A stretch of 6,482 nucleotides of DNA from the NCBI GenBank assembly GCA_017556845.1, contig JAFYMA010000002.1, positions 1 through 6,482 on the forward strand. The letters run 5' to 3'. The notes under the pieces were generated by a model, which made no database searches, was not told where the DNA came from, and was given only the letters and a program-made list of their open reading frames with translations. The first letter of the stretch is position 1, and each line of letters opens with the position of its first letter. Source of the DNA: Clostridia bacterium. Its GTDB lineage: Bacteria > Bacillota > Clostridia > Oscillospirales > CAG-272. Position numbers and translations under genes: made by a program. Below, in pieces: positions 1 to 4,491 of this stretch.

Positions 1-82
1 AAGCAAGCGCTGCATCCCTGAATGATTGCAAAAGCTCTATTCTTCTGCCAACGCCTGTGAATAATATCCGTAGCTCCTTCAC
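1..82 (-). CDS. ATP-grasp family protein, N-terminal fragment (cut by left edge)
   Basis: A gene reading leftwards starts at GTG 80-82 and leaves the window after 27 codons. The start is set by a GGAGG at 88-92 (minus strand) with a 5-base spacer. The visible N-terminus contains RILFTGVGRRIELLQSFRDA. From family knowledge, an 'ILFTxxGRRxELxxxFR' opening is typical of the pre-ATP-grasp Rossmann-like domain of stand-alone ATP-grasp proteins often labelled carbamoyl-phosphate-synthase-like or PylC-like. These ligate a carboxylate to an amine using ATP. The substrate cannot be told because the ATP-grasp domain lies outside the window. It has its own strong promoter at 152-180 and is separated from the putP unit by a terminator. 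The frame is certain over this stretch. The family call rests only on the N-terminal motif. Confidence 0.75.
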   Translation of the reverse strand, partial: MKELRILFTGVGRRIELLQSFRDAALA

Positions 83-95
83 ACCGTCCTCCAAG

Positions 96-140
96 AATTA
101 ACCAAAATTAGCCGAAAAGCACGTACATAAAAGCACATAC
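96..140 (-). repeat. Two pairs of imperfect tandem repeats in the leader of the left-edge gene
   Basis: On the plus strand AAAAGCACGTAC (115-126) and AAAAGCACATAC (129-140) match at 11 of 12 bases with a 14-base period. Just beside them AATTAACC (96-103) and AATTAGCC (106-113) match at 7 of 8 with a 10-base period. Together they fill most of the roughly 63-base untranslated leader between the promoter and the GTG start. They could be protein-binding or RNA-structure elements, or chance in AT-rich DNA. No function is shown. Confidence 0.5.
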
Positions 141-141
141 T

Positions 142-163
142 TCACAGTGAAATTATATCACAG
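142..163 (-). promoter_or_regulatory. Candidate operator: inverted repeat spanning the -10 box
   Basis: On the minus strand CTGTGA and TCACTG flank seven bases that include the -10 hexamer. A further GTGA makes the perfect odd palindrome TCACAGTGA at 142-150, which covers the expected transcription start. The core at 146-162 is one base away from the TGTNA-N7-TNACA box of GlnR/TnrA-type regulators. That site class is established in Firmicutes, but its use here is inference. A repressor bound here would block the promoter directly. Confidence 0.35.
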
Positions 164-180
164 CCAAACACAAATGTCAA
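152..180 (-). promoter_or_regulatory. Perfect consensus sigma-A promoter for the left-edge ATP-grasp gene
   Basis: Read on the minus strand, TTGACA (175-180) and TATAAT (152-157) are separated by exactly 17 bases. A TGn extension (TGA, 158-160) sits directly before the -10. All twelve hexamer bases match consensus. The start of transcription should lie near position 145, giving a leader of about 63 bases before the GTG at 82. Confidence 0.9.
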
Positions 181-218
181 TACGGGAAAATAATAACGGC
201 ATTTTGTTTGTTTTAAAA

Positions 219-241
219 CGAAAACGCAAAGCGTCTTTTCG
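219..241 (-). terminator. Possible backup stem-loop downstream of the putP unit
   Basis: CGAAAA (219-224) pairs with TTTTCG (236-241), and CGC (225-227) with GCG (231-233), leaving a two-base bulge and an AAA loop. Read on the minus strand it is followed by TTTTAAAAC. It lies after the main terminator at 262-307 and before the next promoter, so it may catch readthrough. The stem is AT-rich and bulged, and the U tract is short, so this is weak. Confidence 0.35.
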
Positions 242-261
242 TGCTTTATCAAAAATACTGC

Positions 262-307
262 AAAAAAAACAATACCCTTCCGCTTAAAAAAGCGTCAAAG
301 GGTATTG
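262..307 (-). terminator. Intrinsic terminator of the putP-CpXC unit
   Basis: On the minus strand the arms at 298-307 and 270-279 form a perfect 10-bp stem (CAATACCCTT with its complement). It is topped by a second 5-bp stem (290-294 with 281-285). Eight consecutive U bases follow (A run at 262-269). It begins about 10 bases after the CpXC stop codon. Confidence 0.9.
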
Positions 308-315
308 TGATCTTA

Positions 316-987
316 TTATTTTACGTTCATAACGGCGATAGCAAAATTGCCGTCCACAACGTAATTACCGTGCGAAAGAAGATCGCACGCAGACGTATAC
401 TTTTCCTTGAATAACGTGTAAAAATGCTTCGGTATGTCCGAAACGAGATACGTATCGTCCTCAAGAAATATCTGAAAAGCATATTCGCCGTTTTTACCAA
501 CGAAAAACAGCATATCGACAACAGAAGCTGACGAAGGATTCTGCATTCTGAAGGTAGAATTGAAAAACAGCTTTAAAAGCTCTATTATTCTGTCATCGAG
601 CCCGTGTGAAAATATTGCCGCCTTTTCTCTTAAAGCGTTTTCATCGGACACTATTCTGAACGTATACGGCTTTTCCATACGCTTTTCGGGAAATTGCTCG
701 TCTATCTGCTTTTGTGCTGACTTTATGTTACCGATGCACTCCTGAACGTCATCCTCGGCAGGACAGATATGTATCATAAATCTGTGATCCATATTGTGAT
801 ACAGCATAGGATACGACAGAGCCGTAACGTTTCCGCAGTTGGGGCAGATATGTGTAAAAAGCTCTCCTTTAAGGAGCTTTTCCTCTGCTTGTACGTCAAA
901 TGCACCGTTCACGGATTCGTATACGGTAATATCAAATTCGCACGAGCAGTCCTTACATTTTATTTTTTCCTGATGCTCAAGTGCCAT
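316..987 (-). CDS. CpXC domain protein
   Basis: A 223-residue soluble protein whose N-terminal half matches the CpXC family (from memory, Pfam PF14353). The molecular role of that family is unknown. Visible marks are CKDC at 11-14 followed by C16, then LLKGELF (38-44), CPNC at 48-51, and YPMLYHNMDHRFMI (59-72). This is the usual order of a CxxC pair, an LLxGxLF block, a CPxC pair and a YPxLYH block. The paired cysteines look like a zinc knuckle. The stretch around 118-138 (ALREKAAIFSHGLDDRIIEL) is also typical of full-length members. There is no signal peptide or membrane segment. The start ATG follows the putP stop with no gap (TAAATG). The nearest Shine-Dalgarno-like AAGGAA is about 13 bases upstream inside putP, so translation is probably coupled to putP. 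The terminator at 262-307 ends the unit. The family is sure; the function is not known. Confidence 0.88.
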   Translation of the reverse strand: MALEHQEKIKCKDCSCEFDITVYESVNGAFDVQAEEKLLKGELFTHICPNCGNVTALSYPMLYHNMDHRFMIHICPAEDDVQECIGNIKSAQKQIDEQFPEKRMEKPYTFRIVSDENALREKAAIFSHGLDDRIIELLKLFFNSTFRMQNPSSASVVDMLFFVGKNGEYAFQIFLEDDTYLVSDIPKHFYTLFKEKYTSACDLLSHGNYVVDGNFAIAVMNVK

Positions 988-2457
988 TTAATTCTTATAT
1001 TCCTTTGCTTTTTCAAATTGCTCAACGACATTGCTGCCGGGCTTACTTACGAGCGACACTACGATCGCTGCTATCAATCCTGCGATAAATCCGGGAATGA
1101 TCTCGTAAATACCCGTTGAAGAAAGGAATACGAGCCACAGAGCATCTACTATACCGCCTGCAAGAATACCTGCAACGGCACCTGCGAACGAAAATTTCTT
1201 CCAGAACAGGCTGAGTATGATAACAGGACCGAACGCCGCGCCGAACAAGCCCCATGCATTTTCAACAAGGCTCATTATCGTACCGGAATTGGGGTTTGCG
1301 GCGATAAGAAGGGCTGCAATTGAAATTATTGCAACAACGATCCTTCCTACCCAGAGCATTTCCTTATCAGATGCGTTCTTTCTCAATATTGGCTTATAAA
1401 CGTCTGAGGAAAATGCCGATGCAGATGCAAGCAGCTGTGAATCGCACGTTGACATTGCCGCCGCAAGTATAGCGGAAAGCAAAACGCCCGAAACTATCGG
1501 CGGGAAGAGCTGGCGTACCATCTGAATGAATACTGTGCTGCTGTCGTCAAGCTGACCGAGATAATCAACCGCAATAATAGCTACCGCAACGGAAAATGCA
1601 AGGATAAGGCACGTCCAGACAGAACCGACGATGCGCGATTTTTTCAATTCCTTCGGGGATTTTATAGCCATATAGCGAATGATTATGTGAGGCATACCGA
1701 AATATCCGAGTCCCCAGCCAAGACCGCTGAGAATGTCCGATACGCTTTTCCAGTTGAACGATCCGTCGGAAAGCAGATTCCAATAGTTTTCACTGAGCTC
1801 AACGGGCACGTTCGGTGTGTGACCGTTCTGTATAGCGATGTATGCAGCAATAGGAGCTATCATAAGAGCGCCGAGCATAAGCAAGCCTTGGAAAAAGTCC
1901 GTCCAGCAAACTGCAGAAAATCCGCCGAGCAGCGTATAAACGATAATAATTCCTGCGGCTATGTACATAGCAACGGTCGTATCAATTCCTATAACGAGAT
2001 TGAAAAGCGTACCGCACGCCTTTATGCTTGATGCCGAGTATATTGTATATACTACGAGGAATATTACGGCGCAAATGACCTGAAGCACCTTACTCTTACT
2101 CAAAAAGCGGTTTGTAAGGAACTGCGGAAGCGTTATAGAGTCACCGCAAACGATCGAAAAGCTGCGAAGTCTGGGAGCGACGAGTATCCAGCTGAGCACC
2201 GTACCGATACCAAGACCTACCGCTATCCACACCTGACCTATTCCAAGTGCGAATATAGAAGCGGGAAGACCCATAAGCACCCACGAGCTCATATCCGACG
2301 CGCCCGCACTCAATGCAGACACAAGACCGCCCATTTCACGGCCGCCTAAAAAATAATCCTTTTCTCCTCCGTTTTTTGTTTTGACAAAAAAATAAAGTCC
2401 TATTCCTAAGACAAAGAGGAAGTAAACTATAAATACAATTAATTCCTGATAATTCAT
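988..2457 (-). CDS. putP: Sodium/proline symporter (PutP-type, SSS family)
   Basis: A 489-residue integral membrane carrier of the sodium:solute symporter family, length normal for PutP. It is expected to take up proline, or a related solute, with sodium. The sodium/substrate region ASDMSSWVLMGLP (53-65) places D55, S57 and W59 at the same numbers as E. coli PutP. Other family blocks are APRLR (94-98), SITLPQFLTNRF (107-118), TDFFQGLLM (186-194), FGMPHIIIRYMA (253-264) and AAAMSTCDSQLLASASA (332-348), the last being the ST-containing segment of helix 8 in PutP. Hydrophobic segments run through the whole chain, consistent with about 13 helices. The start ATG (2455-2457) is supported by AAAGGAGG ending 5 bases upstream and by the promoter at 2486-2514. 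Proline is the best guess for the substrate, but SSS members with other solutes look alike, and no putA or other proline gene is in view. The CpXC gene follows directly. Confidence 0.88.
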   Translation of the reverse strand: MNYQELIVFIVYFLFVLGIGLYFFVKTKNGGEKDYFLGGREMGGLVSALSAGASDMSSWVLMGLPASIFALGIGQVWIAVGLGIGTVLSWILVAPRLRSFSIVCGDSITLPQFLTNRFLSKSKVLQVICAVIFLVVYTIYSASSIKACGTLFNLVIGIDTTVAMYIAAGIIIVYTLLGGFSAVCWTDFFQGLLMLGALMIAPIAAYIAIQNGHTPNVPVELSENYWNLLSDGSFNWKSVSDILSGLGWGLGYFGMPHIIIRYMAIKSPKELKKSRIVGSVWTCLILAFSVAVAIIAVDYLGQLDDSSTVFIQMVRQLFPPIVSGVLLSAILAAAMSTCDSQLLASASAFSSDVYKPILRKNASDKEMLWVGRIVVAIISIAALLIAANPNSGTIMSLVENAWGLFGAAFGPVIILSLFWKKFSFAGAVAGILAGGIVDALWLVFLSSTGIYEIIPGFIAGLIAAIVVSLVSKPGSNVVEQFEKAKEYKN

Positions 2458-2485
2458 TGTATCCTCCTTTAAAAATATCTTATTG

Positions 2486-2514
2486 AGTATATCATAAAAT
2501 TCGCATTAATGCAA
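2486..2514 (-). promoter_or_regulatory. Sigma-A promoter of the putP unit with palindrome in the spacer
   Basis: On the minus strand TTGCAT (2509-2514), a 17-base spacer and TATACT (2486-2491), with a TGn extension (TGA at 2492-2494). Transcription should start near 2479, about 22 bases before the ATG. A GGAGG at 2463-2467 lies 5 bases from the ATG. The perfect palindrome GCATTAATGC (2503-2512) overlaps the -35 box and spacer and could be an operator, which is inference. Confidence 0.8.
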
Positions 2515-2541
2515 TACAATTTACAAAATAATACAAATTAC
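2514..2541. repeat. 11-base direct repeat just upstream of the putP promoter
   Basis: ATACAATTTAC (2514-2524) and ATACAAATTAC (2531-2541) match at 10 of 11 bases with a 17-base period. They occupy the AT-rich stretch immediately upstream of the -35 box. This is where an UP element or an activator site would sit. The AT-rich setting makes chance similarity possible. Confidence 0.4.
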
Positions 2542-2590
2542 TTGATAATTTATTAACACAAAACGGTATTATCGCTCTTGTATACGCCAA

Positions 2591-2625
2591 AAAACGCCGC
2601 AAAGCATAGTGCTTTGCGGCGTTTT
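2591..2625 (-). terminator. Strong intrinsic terminator after the micro-protein gene
   Basis: A perfect 16-bp inverted repeat (2591-2606 with 2610-2625) with a three-base loop and the GC-rich core CGCCGCAAAGC. Read on the minus strand it is followed by six U bases (A run 2589-2594, partly within the stem). It begins 27 bases after the micro-protein stop and separates that gene from the putP promoter. The palindrome also gives TTTTATTT on the plus strand, so it could work both ways, though no plus-strand gene ends here. Confidence 0.9.
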
Positions 2626-2652
2626 ATTTAAGCAGGCTTTACGCCCTTGGTA

Positions 2653-2742
2653 TCAGTTGTTGCAGCAAAGAATGAGAACGAGAGCGATCAGAACGATCCA
2701 GCAAAAGCTATCGTCATTAAAAAGGTTGCAAAGGCAGTTCAT
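2653..2742 (-). CDS. 29-residue Cys-rich single-span membrane micro-protein
   Basis: A very short gene from ATG 2740-2742 to TGA 2653-2655. The peptide begins MNCLCNLFNDD, has C14 and W15, then a hydrophobic run IVLIALVLIL (16-25), and ends in CCNN. Five cysteines (3, 5, 14, 26, 27) bracket one possible membrane helix. Three signals argue that it is real: a GGAGG at 2748-2752 five bases from the ATG, a promoter at 2789-2817, and a strong terminator at 2591-2625. From memory, comparable tiny Trp/Leu/Ile-rich peptides ending in Cys runs occur in many Clostridia. Some are auto-labelled 'chorion class high-cysteine protein', a misleading name, and no function is known to me. A membrane location is inferred. 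It may also be co-transcribed from ogg and the Cys-rich gene upstream. Confidence 0.82.
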   Translation of the reverse strand: MNCLCNLFNDDSFCWIVLIALVLILCCNN

Positions 2743-2759
2743 AAGTTCCTCCGTATAAT

Positions 2760-2784
2760 TTGGTAGAGGTCTTACCCTCTCCAA
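2760..2784 (-). promoter_or_regulatory. Stem-loop at the 5' end of the micro-protein mRNA
   Basis: On the minus strand TTGGAGAGG pairs with CCTCTACCAA, giving nine base pairs with one bulged base (2764) and a six-base loop (2770-2775). With the promoter at 2789-2817 the transcript should begin near 2782, so the hairpin would be the very 5' end of the mRNA. It ends 7 bases before the GGAGG. Such 5'-terminal hairpins can protect mRNAs from decay (known for ompA and other messages). That role here is inference. No U tract follows, so it is not a standard terminator. Confidence 0.6.
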
Positions 2785-2788
2785 CAAT

Positions 2789-2817
2789 ATAATATGTTAA
2801 CGGAGAAAAAGTGTTAC
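2789..2817 (-). promoter_or_regulatory. Probable promoter of the micro-protein gene
   Basis: On the minus strand GTAACA (2812-2817, four of six bases of the -35 consensus), a 17-base spacer and TATTAT (2789-2794, five of six of the -10). The -35 touches the stop codon of the upstream gene at 2818-2820. Predicted transcription start is near 2782. Confidence 0.6.
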
Positions 2818-3522
2818 TCATTTCAAATGCAGCTCGTACACGGTCTGTGCAAACGTCTCTGCGCTTATGTCCTTATCAAAAACGTATTTACATCCGCATT
2901 CAAGACATTCAAGAACGAGCTGTTCATCGTCTACTGTAAGCTGAAAAACACCGTTGCAGTTATTTTCATATATACCCGTTGCCATAAGAATATCCGCCGG
3001 ACTGTAAAGAAGCTCTCCGCCGTCATTCGGCTCGCACTGACAGTATATTTTACCGTCTGCGCAAAGCTCCTTTATAACCGTAACTATTCCGGATATTTCA
3101 GAAACGTCGGGAATGCCCTTCGGTGCGCTGTCGATCTGACCGAAAAGCTCTTCGGGCTCTGCATCTATCATTTTCGCAAGCTCCTGCAAAGCTTCGTCTA
3201 TTTCCCTGCTGACCTGCTCTTCTTTACCTATAAAGCAGAGATTTACACCTGAATACATACAGTGCAGATAGAACATCTCATCGGAAAATATTACGTTTGG
3301 ATTTACCGTATACGTATGCTCGTTACGGCAGATAAAGCACGGCACCGTCAAGCGCACCTTTCCGTCGTTAGTATATTTTACGGTCATTTCGCTTTTTCCG
3401 CACGGGCATTTAAGCGAAAATCTTTCTGCATTAAGAGAAAACACTCCGACTACGCTTTTTATCGCACATCCGCATTCGGGGCAGCGGTATGCTATCGTAG
3501 TCTCCTTTGGTCTGACCATCAT
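2818..3522 (-). CDS. Cys-rich putative zinc-binding protein of unknown family
   Basis: I do not recognise this 234-residue family. It is soluble, with no signal peptide or membrane helix. Cysteine groups are CPECGC (14-19), CPC (39-41), CFIC (62-65), H87-C88, CQC (161-163) and CLECGC (206-211). The N-terminal CxxC, CPC and second CxxC within about 50 residues look like one or two zinc ribbons, and a similar CxECGC knuckle returns near the C-terminus. The middle (about 100-127) is charged, probably helical and acidic. The start is one of two adjacent ATG codons at 3517-3522. AAGGA, lying in the end of ogg 10 bases before the first ATG, favours the first. It begins 6 bases after the ogg stop, so it is almost surely co-transcribed with ogg. 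It lacks the LLxGxLF and YPxLYH blocks of CpXC proteins, so it is not a second CpXC copy. A nucleic-acid or repair link is only a guess from position. Confidence 0.85.
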   Translation of the reverse strand: MMVRPKETTIAYRCPECGCAIKSVVGVFSLNAERFSLKCPCGKSEMTVKYTNDGKVRLTVPCFICRNEHTYTVNPNVIFSDEMFYLHCMYSGVNLCFIGKEEQVSREIDEALQELAKMIDAEPEELFGQIDSAPKGIPDVSEISGIVTVIKELCADGKIYCQCEPNDGGELLYSPADILMATGIYENNCNGVFQLTVDDEQLVLECLECGCKYVFDKDISAETFAQTVYELHLK

Positions 3523-3528
3523 ATTAAA

Positions 3529-4422
3529 TCATTCCTTTCCAACCTGTGATATTATGTATCTTTCGTAGTAGAACAGATATTGCTGTGCGATACCTGCATA
3601 CTTACCCAATTCTTCTACGCACAGCTCACCGCCGTAATATTTATCTATGACCTTTTTCATCCAGACGTCTATCGGGAATGCCTCGTAATGCTTACCTGCA
3701 AACAGTAAAACACAGTTGGCGACCTTTTCGCCGACACCCTTTATGCTTAGCAGACGGGATTTTGCACTTTCATAATCAAGAGCATCGAAGCCGTCAAGCA
3801 AACCGCCTTGCCATTTTTCCGCCGCATCTATCAGATAAGCGGCACGGAATCCCGTTTTCAGCTCACGGAGTCCCTCAACTCCGCACTCAAGCAATCTGTC
3901 CGCTGATGGAAATCTGTATCTTTTCACTCCGTCGAAGCACTGTATGCCATCGCCGTATGCATCACTTATAGCAAATATCAGCTTTCGTATGCGGGGAATA
4001 TTGTTGTTCTGGGATATGATAAACGCACAAAGCGTTTCCCACAGCGGCTGATTCAATATTCTTATACCGTCGGACACACGCATTGCATCCTCTATCACGC
4101 CGTTTTTCGGAAAGCGTGAAGCTATATCACAGTTGACCGCCTCATAATCAACGTACAGGGAAAGATACGGGGCGATCTTACCGTAATACTCATCTATGGT
4201 ACAGCCGTACACGGTAACGCTGTCATCGTTTTGAACGAACTTGTAAAACGAGCTGCCGATAACTCCGCTTATTCCGTCATCACACGGCAAAAGCGTGAAC
4301 GTTTGACCGCAGTCAAAAATTTTATAAATATCAAAATGCTTCGGTCTTGCAAAGCTGACCGAATGTATACCGTTTTTTATCTCCGAAACGGCATCGGGTA
4401 CGGATAAATTCAATAAAGACAT
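3529..4422 (-). CDS. ogg: 8-oxoguanine DNA glycosylase/AP lyase (Ogg1 type)
   Basis: A 297-residue base-excision repair enzyme that removes 8-oxoguanine from DNA and nicks the abasic site. The N-terminal OGG_N-like half shows FDCGQTF (36-42), as in eukaryotic OGG1. The catalytic HhH-GPD half has IISQNNNIPRIRKLI (135-149), where N139 and R144 align with human N149 and R154. GFRAAY (191-196) places R193 at human R204; these three contact the base opposite the lesion. The helix-hairpin-helix GVGEKVANC (229-237) carries the Schiff-base lysine K233 (human K249). FPIDVWM (249-255) carries catalytic D252 (human D268). There is no C-terminal four-Cys cluster, which argues against Nth or MutY. The ribosome site is weak (GGG 6 bases from ATG), so basal expression may be low. 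It is divergent from the DUF6062 gene across 69 bases, and no clear minus-strand promoter was found there. Residue equivalences are aligned by eye. Confidence 0.93.
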   Translation of the reverse strand: MSLLNLSVPDAVSEIKNGIHSVSFARPKHFDIYKIFDCGQTFTLLPCDDGISGVIGSSFYKFVQNDDSVTVYGCTIDEYYGKIAPYLSLYVDYEAVNCDIASRFPKNGVIEDAMRVSDGIRILNQPLWETLCAFIISQNNNIPRIRKLIFAISDAYGDGIQCFDGVKRYRFPSADRLLECGVEGLRELKTGFRAAYLIDAAEKWQGGLLDGFDALDYESAKSRLLSIKGVGEKVANCVLLFAGKHYEAFPIDVWMKKVIDKYYGGELCVEELGKYAGIAQQYLFYYERYIISQVGKE

Positions 4423-4432
4423 ATAAAACCCA

Positions 4433-4461
4433 TTGAAAAATTAACAATATTAAAGTAAAAT
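4433..4461 (+). promoter_or_regulatory. Sigma-A promoter of the DUF6062 gene
   Basis: TTGAAA (4433-4438), a 17-base spacer and TAAAAT (4456-4461), each one base from consensus. Transcription should start near 4468. A GGGAG at 4480-4484 lies 7 bases before the ATG at 4492. The element sits in the 69-base gap shared with divergent ogg. Confidence 0.8.
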
Positions 4462-4491
4462 AAACACACATAATCTTAAGGGAGAACATTT

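Noticed and set aside
115..140. CRISPR-like array
   Set aside because: There are only two short imperfect copies with no spacer-sized gap, and no cas genes are present.
769..1119. Plus-strand open frame across the putP/CpXC junction
   Set aside because: It is antisense to two well-supported genes and lacks a promoter or ribosome site.
2760..2784. Terminator of the ogg operon
   Set aside because: The stem is followed by AATTATACGG rather than a U run, and it fits better as a leader hairpin of the micro-protein mRNA.
2794..3252. Plus-strand open frame of 152 codons
   Set aside because: It is antisense to the Cys-rich gene, has no ribosome site, and its composition is that of a complementary-strand shadow.
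2818..3522. Second copy of a CpXC protein
   Set aside because: It has CxxC pairs but lacks the LLxGxLF-CPxC-YPxLYH order of the family, and its Cys spacing differs throughout.
3529..4422. Nth/MutY or AlkA type glycosylase
   Set aside because: There is no four-Cys iron-sulfur cluster at the C-terminus. FDCGQTF, NNNIPR, GFRAAY and GVGEKVANC fit the Ogg1 pattern with its catalytic Lys.
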